Assembly: GCA_964655525.1 (NCBI GenBank)
Contig: CAZZNE010000017.1
Coordinates: forward strand, 1-64,000
DNA length: 64,000 nt
Direction of reading: 5' to 3'
DNA from: DLAJ01 sp964655525
GTDB taxonomy: Bacteria > Bacillota > Clostridia > Lachnospirales > Lachnospiraceae
The notes under the pieces are model-generated. The model was given only the letters and a program-made list of their open reading frames with translations, did not search any database and was not told the DNA's origin. Position numbers and translations under genes: made by a program. Shown piece by piece: positions 34,668 to 43,604 of the stretch (positions within the stretch are counted from its first letter, which is position 1; each line of letters starts with the position of its first letter).

Positions 34668-34760
34668 TGTTCTATCCTGCTCTTTCTTTACCACGTAATA
34701 TTGCTGCCTCTCACATAGTCTCCGCTGTCAACTCTCTGTTCCGCCGCTTCCAGCTGCCGC

Positions 34761-36893
34761 TTACGCTTCGGAAATATGGGTCTCCGGAATAAAGACCCGC
34801 TCATTCGCTATAATGTCTTTCTGCTTTGCCGCTTCCTTCGCTTCCTTACAAAATGCATCCTGACAACTGTATGCTTCCCTGCCGCGGCGTTCCGTTTTCA
34901 CATAACTGCCGTCGCTCTGGCAGATATGCGCCTTGACATTGTCTTTTAGCTGCGCCTGCAAGATATGAAGTGCCTGCGCCTTCAAATCCTCATCCTCGAT
35001 CGGGAACAGGATTTCCACCCGCCGCTCCAGATTTCTCGGCATCCAGTCCGCACTTCCCATATAAATCTCCGGGTTTCCGTCATTTTCAAAATAGAAGATC
35101 CGCGCGTGCTCCAAAAAATTACCGACGATGGAACGCACATGAATATGCTCGCTGACGCCGGGAATCCCTACCTTCAAGCAGCAAATACCTCGCACGATCA
35201 TTTCAATCGTAACCCCTGCGGCGGAGGCTTCATACAGCGCCTCGATCACATCACGATCACAAAGAGAATTGACCTTTGCAATGATATGCGCCTTGTTCCC
35301 GTTCCTTGCATGCTCCGTCTCTCTGCGGATCAGATACAGAAAACGCTGTTTTAACCATAACGGCGCAAGCGCAAGCTTATTCCAGGAAAGCGGCTCCGAA
35401 TAACCGGAAAGCATATTGAATACTGCCGTCGCATCCTCACCGATCTCCTCGTTGCAGGTGAGCAGACCCGTATCCGTATAAATCTTTGCAGTTGCGTCAT
35501 TATAATTGCCCGTACCGAGATGCACATAACGGCGGATGCCGTCTTCCTCCCGTCTAACAACGAGTGTTATTTTACTGTGCGTTTTCAGACCGACCAATCC
35601 GTAAATCACGTGGCATCCCGCTTTTTCCAGCTTTTTCGCCCACACAATATTATGTTCTTCATCAAAACGCGCTTTTAATTCCACGAGCACCGAAACCTGT
35701 TTGCCATTGTCCGCCGCCTGCGCCAACGCCGCAATGATCGGTGAATTGCCGCTGACACGGTAAAGCGTCTGCTTGATTGCAAGCACGTCCGGATCTTTCG
35801 CTGCCGATTTGATGAAGTCAACCACCGGCGTGAACGACTGGTATGGATGATGCAGCAGAATGTCCCCCTTTTTGATCTGTTCAAATATATCTGCATCGGG
35901 CGGCAGCTTCGGATGAGGCTGCGGGCAGTATTCCTCCCGCTTGAGCTGTTCAAAGCCCTCCAGCCCGTACATTTTCATTAAAAAAGTAAGATCCAGCGGC
36001 CCGTTGATCTCATAAATATCTTCCTCGCTGATCGCAAGCTCCCGCTTGATCACCTTAAGAAGCCGCTCGTCCATTCCCTTCTCGACTTCTAATCGGATTG
36101 CCTGCCCCCACTGACGCTTCTTTAACTGTTTTTCGATCTCCTTTAATAAGTCCTCCGCCTCGTCCTCCTCAATCGTCAGATCGGCATTTCTCATGATCCG
36201 GAACGGGTGGGCGCAAATAATATCATAATTTAAGAAAAGTTTGCTGATATTTCTTTCAATGACCTCTTCCAATAGTATAACACTTGTGACCCCGTTTTCT
36301 GCGGGCAGCGATACGATCCGCGGCAGAACGCTCGGCACCTGCACTGTGGCAAATTCCGCCTCTTCCTCTGTTCCCTTTTTCAGTAAAAGCGCGCCGAGAT
36401 TCAGCGATTTATTGCGGATGAGCGGAAACGGCCGCGACGAATCCACCGCCATCGGCGTGAGCACAGGATAAACATTGTCCTCAAAGTAACGGTCCAGATA
36501 TTCTCCTTCTTTTTTTGTCAACTCCTCATGATGCTCGATCACACGCAGTCCGTTCGCCTTCAGCTGCGGCACAAGCGCACTCTTGTAAACGGCATACTGC
36601 TCCTTCACGAGCTCATGCGCCTCCGCCTCCAGCAGGGTAAGCTGCTGTTTCGGCGTCAGCCCCGCAATATCCGCTTTTTTGTAGCCGGCATTTACCATAT
36701 CTTTTAAGGACGCGACACGAATCATAAAAAACTCATCCAGATTAGACGCGGTAATGCTCAAAAATTTTAACCGTTCAAACAACGGATTCTGTTTATCCTT
36801 CGCCTCCGAAAGAACACGCTTATTGAATAGCAGCCAGCTTAACTCCCTGTTCGTATAATATGCCGGATTTCCGAAATCAATCGTCTCTGCCAA
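34761..36893 (-). CDS. ppk: Polyphosphate kinase 1
   Basis: A roughly 710-residue enzyme polymerising ATP gamma-phosphate into polyphosphate. It has the N-domain start NRELSWLLFNKRVL, head domain, and two phospholipase-D-like catalytic domains with the phosphorylated His expected in the segment LVGLKTHSKITLVVR and a second HIHVRSIVGNFLEHARI segment. The likely start is TTG at 36893, six to seven bases behind AGAGGGGG; ATG codons at 36914 and 36917 are alternatives. It lies 100 bp downstream of the Ppx/GppA gene, so synthesis and breakdown of polyphosphate are encoded together. Confidence 0.94.
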   Translation of the reverse strand: MAETIDFGNPAYYTNRELSWLLFNKRVLSEAKDKQNPLFERLKFLSITASNLDEFFMIRVASLKDMVNAGYKKADIAGLTPKQQLTLLEAEAHELVKEQYAVYKSALVPQLKANGLRVIEHHEELTKKEGEYLDRYFEDNVYPVLTPMAVDSSRPFPLIRNKSLNLGALLLKKGTEEEAEFATVQVPSVLPRIVSLPAENGVTSVILLEEVIERNISKLFLNYDIICAHPFRIMRNADLTIEEDEAEDLLKEIEKQLKKRQWGQAIRLEVEKGMDERLLKVIKRELAISEEDIYEINGPLDLTFLMKMYGLEGFEQLKREEYCPQPHPKLPPDADIFEQIKKGDILLHHPYQSFTPVVDFIKSAAKDPDVLAIKQTLYRVSGNSPIIAALAQAADNGKQVSVLVELKARFDEEHNIVWAKKLEKAGCHVIYGLVGLKTHSKITLVVRREEDGIRRYVHLGTGNYNDATAKIYTDTGLLTCNEEIGEDATAVFNMLSGYSEPLSWNKLALAPLWLKQRFLYLIRRETEHARNGNKAHIIAKVNSLCDRDVIEALYEASAAGVTIEMIVRGICCLKVGIPGVSEHIHVRSIVGNFLEHARIFYFENDGNPEIYMGSADWMPRNLERRVEILFPIEDEDLKAQALHILQAQLKDNVKAHICQSDGSYVKTERRGREAYSCQDAFCKEAKEAAKQKDIIANERVFIPETHISEA

Positions 36894-36993
36894 ACGAATT
36901 CCCCCTCTTTCCATCATTTTCAACTATTTCTTTCGCGTGCAGACCATACACAAAACGTCTTGTAACGCAAGCTGTCAAACCTCTTCTCACGCT

Positions 36994-38535
36994 CTATGCC
37001 CGCTTCCGATGAATGACCGGTCTGACACTATATACTTCCTCAAAAAAATCGGCGCGGCTTATGAACAAGCCCTTCTCCAACGTAATGTCCGTCGCCGAAT
37101 CCACATATAGCAACAGCTCCTGCTCTTTCAACTGTGCCCGGATGTTCTTAAATTTCTGCTTATGACTGCGGTCCAGTCCGTTCGCAACGCGGAGGATCGC
37201 CGTCAGCTTCGCGATCACCAAATATACGCTCTGATCAATATTCTCGTTTTCCGAAAATTCCCTGTACGAAGAGAATTCCAAATGATTATACTTCACTACA
37301 TTTGCCACGATCACCCTCTCCGTATGGGACAGTCCGATGATCTCCGTAGAAAGAATGATACTGTACGAGCACTCACTCACATTGTTCAAGCTAATATATT
37401 TTCCGCAGTCATGCAGGCGCGTCGCAATCTGCAATAACAGCCGTTCTCTTTTTCCTAATCCATGAATTTTTTTCATGCTATCGTAGATCGTGAGCGCAAT
37501 GGACTCCAGCGTATCGCTTCTTTTTCTGCTTCCCATGTAGCGTTTGCTGATATTTTTTGCGCAGGCGATGATGTCCTGTTCAAAATCATGCGTAACGGAA
37601 ATGAGCTTCGTGCGCTCCGCATACTCATAGGCAATCCCGTCACAGAGCGTCACGCCGGGCGCCCAGATCATATTCGCTCCGCTGATTTCCATGACCTGAG
37701 ACGTGATCACCGCCGAAATATAAAGGAGATTGCTGTTTTCCTCAGTAATACCGAGCCGCTCGGCAATCTGTCTGTTTGTATAGTGATCCGCCTGCTCCAT
37801 GAATTTTCCATAGGTTTCCTTGTCAACATAGCCCGGAGCCGGGCCGCCAAGCATTCTTTTTTGCAGCATCATGGAAATATAATCGTCCACAACAATGAGA
37901 TGCTTGATCGTATTATCCTTCAGATACAGCTTCTTAAATACGGCAAGCTGGTTGTCAATCATTTCCCGCAGCAGCTCATGAACCTGACTCCGCTTGGGAT
38001 TGAGCTTTTGCAGGCGGTCATTTAAGCGCAGCACGCCAAGACGCATGTTCTGCGTCGTCACAAGCGTATCCTTTTCAAAAAGAGAAAGCTGGATGGAGCC
38101 GCCGCCAATGTCGGCGATCAGCGTGCCCTCCTCTATGATCCGGTTAAAATCCTCGCCCTTTGACGCGATTGCCTTGTAATCAAGGAAACGCTGCTCCGAG
38201 TTGCTGAGAATGCTGACCTCTATACCCGTTCTCTGCTTAATCTGATCCAGTATAATGAGCACATTACTCGTCTCACGCAAAGCGCTCGTCCCATATGCTT
38301 TGTAGGCGCTGACCTGATACGTCTTCATGATATTCGTAAATTCCCGCAGCACCCTGCACAGCTCATCCATATTCTCATAGCTGATCTTACCGGAAGCATA
38401 GCTGTCCGAGCCAAGATCGATCCGATGCCTGATATGGTCGATCTCTCTTAATTTATTTTTTTTGGAAATCTCGAAAATTTTGATCGCCAGCTCATAGGAA
38501 CCGACATCAATCGCCGCAAACGTTTTGACTGCCAT
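36994..38535 (-). CDS. ppx: Ppx/GppA phosphatase with C-terminal HD domain (exopolyphosphatase)
   Basis: A 513-residue protein of the ASKHA fold: AAIDVGSYELAIKIFE at the N-terminus is the phosphate-1 loop, LIADIGGGSIQLSLF near residue 140 the second phosphate loop. From about 320 a HD-like domain follows (LATRLHDCGKYISL). It should degrade polyphosphate or pppGpp. GAGGTGA lies upstream of the ATG. Together with ppk downstream and rel elsewhere in the window it links polyphosphate and alarmone metabolism. Confidence 0.92.
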   Translation of the reverse strand: MAVKTFAAIDVGSYELAIKIFEISKKNKLREIDHIRHRIDLGSDSYASGKISYENMDELCRVLREFTNIMKTYQVSAYKAYGTSALRETSNVLIILDQIKQRTGIEVSILSNSEQRFLDYKAIASKGEDFNRIIEEGTLIADIGGGSIQLSLFEKDTLVTTQNMRLGVLRLNDRLQKLNPKRSQVHELLREMIDNQLAVFKKLYLKDNTIKHLIVVDDYISMMLQKRMLGGPAPGYVDKETYGKFMEQADHYTNRQIAERLGITEENSNLLYISAVITSQVMEISGANMIWAPGVTLCDGIAYEYAERTKLISVTHDFEQDIIACAKNISKRYMGSRKRSDTLESIALTIYDSMKKIHGLGKRERLLLQIATRLHDCGKYISLNNVSECSYSIILSTEIIGLSHTERVIVANVVKYNHLEFSSYREFSENENIDQSVYLVIAKLTAILRVANGLDRSHKQKFKNIRAQLKEQELLLYVDSATDITLEKGLFISRADFFEEVYSVRPVIHRKRA

Positions 38536-38622
38536 TGCCTTCTCACCTCTTTGTCAGGTCATTCCAAAGCGCTCCTGCGCAATCATCATACGTTTGATGC
38601 GCACTCCGCTTTGCTTCGGCGC

Positions 38623-38648
38623 GGAGCAATGTCTAACGACATTGCTCC
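38623..38648. repeat. Perfect 10-bp hairpin spanning the stop codon of the DUF815 gene
   Basis: Arms GGAGCAATGT / ACATTGCTCC around a 6-nt loop that contains the TAG stop (38633-38635, minus strand). No T run follows. A weaker hairpin (TGCGC...GCGCA) lies next to it at about 38575-38603, before the ppx start. Confidence 0.6.
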
Positions 38649-39925
38649 ATGCCCATCAGGTTATCAATAAACTGCTGTGCCACGCGTCCCGATCTGCCTC
38701 CGTGCGCAAGCTCCCATTGATTTGCCTTAAGCAGAAGCTCCTCTTTCGGTATCGTGATTCCGTTCCGGTCTGCAAGCGCCGACACGATCTGCTCAAATTG
38801 CTGTTTATCGGGCGCGCCGAAGTAGATTGTCACGCCGAAACGGGATACAAGCGAGAGTTTCTCCTGCACCGTGTCATTCGTATGAAGCTCCTCGTCACGC
38901 TCCTCCTTGTCGCGGAAGCTCTCCCGGATCAGATGGCGCCTGTTCGATGTCGCATAAATGAGAATATTTTTCGGTCTTTTCTCCAGTCCGCCCTCGATGA
39001 CCGCCTTGAGATATTTGTATTCTACCTCAAATTCCTCAAAACTTAAGTCATCCATATAAATGATAAATTTATAATTCCGGTTTTTAATCTGGGAAATGAC
39101 ATCATTCAGGCATTGGAACTGGTGCTTATACAACTCAATGATACGCAGTCCCCTGTCATAATACTGGTTGAGGATCCCTTTGATACAGGAAGATTTTCCG
39201 GTTCCCGCATCTCCGAACAGCAGGCAGTTGTTCGCGCTTCTTCCCGACACGAACGCCTCCGTATTGTCCGTCAGCTTCTTCTTGGCAAGCTCGTACCCGA
39301 TCAGATCGTCTAAATGAACATGCTGAATATTTAATATAGGTTTAATAAATGCATGTGATCCCTGCTCCTCCACGCGAAATGCCTTGTGGAGTCCGAATCT
39401 GCCGACGCCGTATTCCTGATAAAACTGCGTTAAGACCGTTTTGATCTCCTGTACCGTCGCACACTCCCCGAGCCACTGTGCGAGTGTGCATATCCGGTCT
39501 CTGATCCGCGTGTTATACACATGCCCCGCCGTCTCGCTCCGCTCATAATGCTCCACCATAGAAAAAGAAGGAATCGAAAGCCTCCGCATCATGGTTCCGA
39601 AATCATAGGAAAGAAATTCCCCGATGATCTCCATGTCATGCGCCGCCGCCTCATCCAACGTCCCCGTAATGCCGCCCACGATCTCGCATGACTTACTGTA
39701 TGGATTTTCGTCATTCACAAGAAGATCGGCAAGATAACAATGCCATACATTCCCATAAAAACCATGCTCTGCGGCACAGGTCAAAAGCCCGCCCACACAT
39801 TCTGCGGCAAGCACGGAAAGTTCTCCGCTGTCTCTGTCTTCATACCGATGTACCAGCTGTGCCATTGACATAAAAATCGGATTCTGTAATAAACCTCGAT
39901 AAATTAATAACTGCTGTTCTTTCAT
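38633..39925 (-). CDS. DUF815-family AAA+ ATPase
   Basis: A 430-residue protein whose C-terminal half is a P-loop ATPase: Walker A LLFGDAGTGKSSC near residue 228, Walker B FIIYMDDLSFEEFE near 275, sensor-1 ILIYATSNRRHLI near 305. These are the marks of the DUF815 (YcfA/YopT-independent) AAA+ group found in many Firmicutes; its client is unknown. The N-terminal half is helical and family-specific. Start at ATG 39925 behind GGAGG; the open frame extends 21 codons further without a site. Confidence 0.88.
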   Translation of the reverse strand: MKEQQLLIYRGLLQNPIFMSMAQLVHRYEDRDSGELSVLAAECVGGLLTCAAEHGFYGNVWHCYLADLLVNDENPYSKSCEIVGGITGTLDEAAAHDMEIIGEFLSYDFGTMMRRLSIPSFSMVEHYERSETAGHVYNTRIRDRICTLAQWLGECATVQEIKTVLTQFYQEYGVGRFGLHKAFRVEEQGSHAFIKPILNIQHVHLDDLIGYELAKKKLTDNTEAFVSGRSANNCLLFGDAGTGKSSCIKGILNQYYDRGLRIIELYKHQFQCLNDVISQIKNRNYKFIIYMDDLSFEEFEVEYKYLKAVIEGGLEKRPKNILIYATSNRRHLIRESFRDKEERDEELHTNDTVQEKLSLVSRFGVTIYFGAPDKQQFEQIVSALADRNGITIPKEELLLKANQWELAHGGRSGRVAQQFIDNLMGMEQCR

Positions 39926-40006
39926 GTTAAGCCTCCATGTTGCCAATAGTCCGCAAATTTGCCGATTGAAAAATTTTTTATTTTTCAATCTATCTCCCGT
40001 CTATGA

Positions 40007-41140
40007 TCAATAATTTCCCAGTATCTTCATGCTACGCGCTTCCTCGCGCAGTCCACGCAGAGCATTTTTGACAGCGCTCTGCGAAAGGTTCCCGTCAAAA
40101 TCAATAAAAAAACGATACTCCCAGCTCCGTTCCTCGATCGGTCTGCTCTCAATCTTTGTCATATTCAGATTATTGTAAATAAAATGCGATAGGATGTGGT
40201 AGAGCGAACCGCTCTTATGCGGTATCTCCAGACAGATACTGATCTTATCCGCATCCTTGCGGAATACTTTCTGATTCGTCACGATAATGAAACGCGTCGA
40301 ATTGTTTTTGCTGTCGTTGACGCCCTGCTCCAATATAGTGAGACCGTAAACCTCCGCCGCATAAGCGCCTGCCAGTGCCGCCTGACTGACGTCGCCCTCA
40401 TCCGCCACCTTTCTTGCCGCAAACGCATTGTTTTTCAGGCTGATCTGCTTCCAGTTCGGATGCTCCAGTAAATAGCGTGCACTCTGCATAAGGGACTGCG
40501 GGTGTGAATACACCGTGCGAATGTCGGAAAGCTTCGTGCCGGGCAGCGCCATCAGACAATGTTCGATCGGAATGATCTGCTCCCCGACAATGTAATTTTC
40601 AAATTCCACCAACAGATCATAGATCTCGCTCACAATACCTGCCGTCGAGTTCTCGATCGGCAGAACGGCATAGTCCGCGCTTCCCTCCTCGATCGCCGCC
40701 ATTGCATCACGGAACGTCTCAACGGAATAGCTGTTGACCCCTTCTCCGAAGAAGCGCTTCGTCGCCGCTTGGGAATAAGAGCCTTCCGCGCCCTGAAACA
40801 CAACGCGCGCATGCGCCGTATCCAGCTCCTGCACGCCGATGAACGGTAACCGTCCCGTACTTCCCGCATCTGCAAGCATCTGATACTGGAGCTTGCGGCT
40901 CATCGACATGATCTGCTCAAACAGCTCCTGCACGCCGTGGCTGGTAAATTTATTGTGTGCCAGCGCGCTGACCTTTTGCAGCTTTTCATCCTCTCTCGCC
41001 CGGTCAAATACTTTTTTTCCGTTTGCGATCTTGTACTCCGCAACCCCTTTACAGACCTCCATGCGCTCCTCATACAGCGCAACGATCTGTTCGTCGATCT
41101 CGTCAATCCGGTTCCGTAATTCTCCTAAATCTTTCTGCAT
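40007..41140 (-). CDS. pheA: Bifunctional chorismate mutase / prephenate dehydratase
   Basis: A 377-residue fused enzyme for phenylalanine synthesis. Residues 1-90 are an AroQ-type chorismate mutase (LRNRIDEIDEQIVALYEERM). Residues 105-285 are prephenate dehydratase (VVFQGAEGSYSQAA, LPIENSTAGIVSEIYDLL, the TRF motif in NSTRFIIVTN). The last 85 residues are an ACT regulatory domain with the ESRP-like Phe-binding loop (IESRPI), so feedback inhibition by Phe is expected. GGGGGA six bases before the ATG. Confidence 0.95.
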   Translation of the reverse strand: MQKDLGELRNRIDEIDEQIVALYEERMEVCKGVAEYKIANGKKVFDRAREDEKLQKVSALAHNKFTSHGVQELFEQIMSMSRKLQYQMLADAGSTGRLPFIGVQELDTAHARVVFQGAEGSYSQAATKRFFGEGVNSYSVETFRDAMAAIEEGSADYAVLPIENSTAGIVSEIYDLLVEFENYIVGEQIIPIEHCLMALPGTKLSDIRTVYSHPQSLMQSARYLLEHPNWKQISLKNNAFAARKVADEGDVSQAALAGAYAAEVYGLTILEQGVNDSKNNSTRFIIVTNQKVFRKDADKISICLEIPHKSGSLYHILSHFIYNNLNMTKIESRPIEERSWEYRFFIDFDGNLSQSAVKNALRGLREEARSMKILGNY

Positions 41141-41210
41141 ACATTATCCCCCATGATGTCTTGAGCGGTATCCTGTGTCTTCTTACACTCCTTTTTCTAT
41201 TTTATACCTA

Positions 41211-41241
41211 ATTATATGGCAGAACAAGAAGCATTTTCCAA
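41211..41241 (-). promoter_or_regulatory. Possible pheA promoter
   Basis: Minus strand TTGGAA (41236-41241), 19-bp spacer, TATAAT (41211-41216); the spacing is long. No T-box or Trp/Phe leader peptide was seen between it and pheA. Confidence 0.35.
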
Positions 41242-41391
41242 GTAGCGGGATTTTTCGGTAACATTTCCAGCGCCCGGCTTCCCTGTTACGATTTTTATGA
41301 TTTTCCTCTTTTCTATCTGCATGAAGTCCGCTATAATAAGCTTTGAGAAGTAGATGTTTGCGAAATAGAATTGATAATGTTTTTGTTTGTA

Positions 41392-41518
41392 CAAAATATA
41401 CAATCCCATAAGCGGGCGCTATGAGATTACCGGTACTTACATGCGGTATTTTCGCATGTTATGTACCGTTGCGATCGAATTGCAACGAAGGCGTGCCCGC
41501 GTTGGATTGTATATTTTG
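41392..41518. ncRNA. Structured intergenic element, copy B (83-nt conserved core inside a 15-bp outer stem)
   Basis: Outer arms CAAAATATACAATCC (41392-41406) and GGATTGTATATTTTG (41504-41518) pair perfectly but are unrelated in sequence to the outer arms of copy A at 10893. The 83-nt core occupies 41415-41497 and reads in the same sense as copy A on the minus strand: GGCAC, stems CGTTGC/GCAACG, GGTAC/GTACC, CATGCG/CGCATG with loop AAAATAC, then GCGCC. It lies between divergent pheA and the DUF5050 gene in a 450-bp gap that otherwise holds only promoter-like A+T-rich DNA. RNA or DNA function is not established. Confidence 0.6.
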
Positions 41519-41592
41519 CGTAGATTAAACATTTTATTATGCATTTCGCAAATATCAAAATTTTGAGAAATTGAGAAAGGTGCGTGCGCTTT

Positions 41593-42618
41593 ATGAAAAA
41601 ATTACGTCCTGTTCTTGTAATTCTGATCATTGTCCTGATTCTCGGTCTCCTGATGGCTCCGAAATATCTGCTGAAAGAACGGATCGAGACTTATCCGGAA
41701 GACACGGTCGGCAATACGGCTGGAAACATTAATAACGGTGGTTATTTTTGTGAATCGGACGGCGTTGTCTACTTTGCCAATTTTTATGATAACGGTACGC
41801 TCTACCGTATGAATCCCGATGAATCCGGAATAGAAAAGCTCAACAATCAGTCTATCAAATTCTTAAATGCCGCCGGCAGCCATCTGTATTATTTTTTAGC
41901 GGACAACCGCAACGGCTCCGACCTCGGCAGCGTCTTAAAGTCAACCGGTCTCTACCGCTCCACCACAAGCGGAAAACATATGACATGCCTAAAACGCGGC
42001 ACGCTGGATACGATGCTGCTCGTCGGTAATTCCATCTTTTATCTGTATTACGAGGACACAAAGGAATTTACGATGCGCCGGATCAACACCTTGGGGCAGG
42101 ACGATCAGTTAGTAACGGATTATATCGCCAACCCTGCATGTGCAAACGGCACGAATATTTACTTCCATGGCACACAGGACGATCACAATCTGTATCGGCT
42201 TGACACATTGACCAACAATATCAGCCGGATTTGGGACGGCAGTCTTTGGAATCCCGCCTACTCGGACGGCTGGCTCTACTACATGGATTTATCGCGGCAC
42301 TATGCGCTTTCGCGTTTGAATCTCTCAACAGGCGCCTCAGAAACGCTGACGACGGATCGCGTTGAATTTTTCAATGTCTCCGCAGATTATGTGTTTTATC
42401 AGACAGTGGACAGCGAAACGCCTGCATTAAAACGGATCAATAAAGACGGCTCCGGCATGGTAACGCTCGCCGAAGGCGTCTACCGCAATCTCTGTCTGAC
42501 AAGCCAGTTTTTATATTTCAGGGCTTACGGCGACGATACAACCATGTATCACTGTGCGCTCGGTTCTGATTATCCACAGGAATTTAACGCCGCCATTGAC
42601 GCGGTTTCCGTAAAATAA
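41593..42618 (+). CDS. Membrane-anchored DUF5050 (beta-propeller-like) protein
   Basis: A 341-residue protein with an uncleaved signal anchor (residues 5-25) and an extracellular domain of repeated units of about 45 residues with the pattern G..(L/I)YY/VYF......LYR(M/L)(N/D)..., for example GVVYFANFYDNGTLYRMNPD and GWLYYMDLSRHYALSRLN. This is the DUF5050 repeat, expected to form a beta-propeller. Function unknown. Start at ATG 41593 behind AAAGGTG; a GTG three codons upstream is possible. Confidence 0.85.
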   Translation: MKKLRPVLVILIIVLILGLLMAPKYLLKERIETYPEDTVGNTAGNINNGGYFCESDGVVYFANFYDNGTLYRMNPDESGIEKLNNQSIKFLNAAGSHLYYFLADNRNGSDLGSVLKSTGLYRSTTSGKHMTCLKRGTLDTMLLVGNSIFYLYYEDTKEFTMRRINTLGQDDQLVTDYIANPACANGTNIYFHGTQDDHNLYRLDTLTNNISRIWDGSLWNPAYSDGWLYYMDLSRHYALSRLNLSTGASETLTTDRVEFFNVSADYVFYQTVDSETPALKRINKDGSGMVTLAEGVYRNLCLTSQFLYFRAYGDDTTMYHCALGSDYPQEFNAAIDAVSVK

Positions 42619-42697
42619 CCATGAACATGCAAAGCGGATTTTACCGGTATAACGTCGGTTCCTGCGCAGCTTATCTGCATTTTTCCTGCTGATGCTG

Positions 42698-43522
42698 CTA
42701 CTCGGACAAATCCCGAAGCTCCCCGAGCATCTCGCGCACCGTCTTTCCCGTCAGCGGATGCCTGAGACAGGGATTTAACTCCGCAAGCGGCTTCAGCACA
42801 AACTCCCTGTTTGCCATATCCGCATGCGGAATTGTCAGCTGTTCACTGTCCATGATCTCATTATCATAAAAAAGAATATCCAAATCCAGCGTGCGCGCAC
42901 CCCAGCGCTCTTTTCGCACGCGGCCTGCCTCCGCTTCTAATTCATGCAGATAATTCATGAGTTCCATCGGCGTGAGCAGCGTCTCAAGCACCGCCGCACC
43001 GTTTAGAAAATCCGGCTGGTCAAGCACACCATACGGTTTTGTATATAGCAAAGACGAACTCTTTACGCAGCGCATATCCTTTGATGCCGAAAGCTTTTGT
43101 AACGCGTCCCTCAGATACCCTTCCGAATCTCCGAGATTCGAACCGAGTCCGAGATAAACCACATGCCAGCCGCGGCGGATTTTAACGGATACATTTGAAA
43201 ACGGCAACGCGATCGGCGCTTCCGGCTTGCAGATCTCAAGCTCGATCTCCCGAATGAGAGGAAACGTGCGCAGCACCCGCTCCGCCACATACTCTGCCGC
43301 ACGCTCCAGTAAATGAAAGCATTGTTCCCTCATGGCGCGCGCCATCTCCTCACAGACAAGCCCATAGTGCGTGGAATCGGAAAGCTCGTCTGATTTTCCC
43401 GCCTTTCTTGTATCCGTATAAAGCACGGCATTTAAATAAAAATGCTGTCCGTTCTTATTTTCTTCGGGAAATACACCGTGGTAGGCGTATACCTCTAACC
43501 CTTCAATCCGAATCTCGTCCAT
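42698..43522 (-). CDS. folBK: Bifunctional dihydroneopterin aldolase / HPPK (FolB-FolK fusion)
   Basis: A 274-residue fusion. Residues 1-120 are dihydroneopterin aldolase (IEGLEVYAYHGVFPEE with the catalytic region; later ERAAEYVAERVL). Residues 121-274 are 6-hydroxymethyl-dihydropterin pyrophosphokinase (VYLGLGSNLGDSEGYL, then RWGARTLDLDILFYDN with the Mg-binding Asp pair). It converts dihydroneopterin to 6-hydroxymethyl-dihydropterin pyrophosphate, the substrate of FolP encoded just upstream. AGGAG precedes the ATG. Last gene of the folate operon. Confidence 0.96.
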   Translation of the reverse strand: MDEIRIEGLEVYAYHGVFPEENKNGQHFYLNAVLYTDTRKAGKSDELSDSTHYGLVCEEMARAMREQCFHLLERAAEYVAERVLRTFPLIREIELEICKPEAPIALPFSNVSVKIRRGWHVVYLGLGSNLGDSEGYLRDALQKLSASKDMRCVKSSSLLYTKPYGVLDQPDFLNGAAVLETLLTPMELMNYLHELEAEAGRVRKERWGARTLDLDILFYDNEIMDSEQLTIPHADMANREFVLKPLAELNPCLRHPLTGKTVREMLGELRDLSE

Positions 43523-43604
43523 GATCTGTCTCTCCTGTATCCTGCCATTCTTTTATCTGCATCCCGCGATATGCCTTATGCTCTGACTGCGCGCCCACAC
43601 CCTG

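Noticed and set aside
41141..41391. T-box or Phe leader for pheA
   Set aside because: No T-box core sequence, no run of Phe codons and no terminator before pheA.
41427..41630. 67-codon minus-strand ORF near 41500
   Set aside because: It covers element B; similar spurious peptides arise wherever this element occurs.
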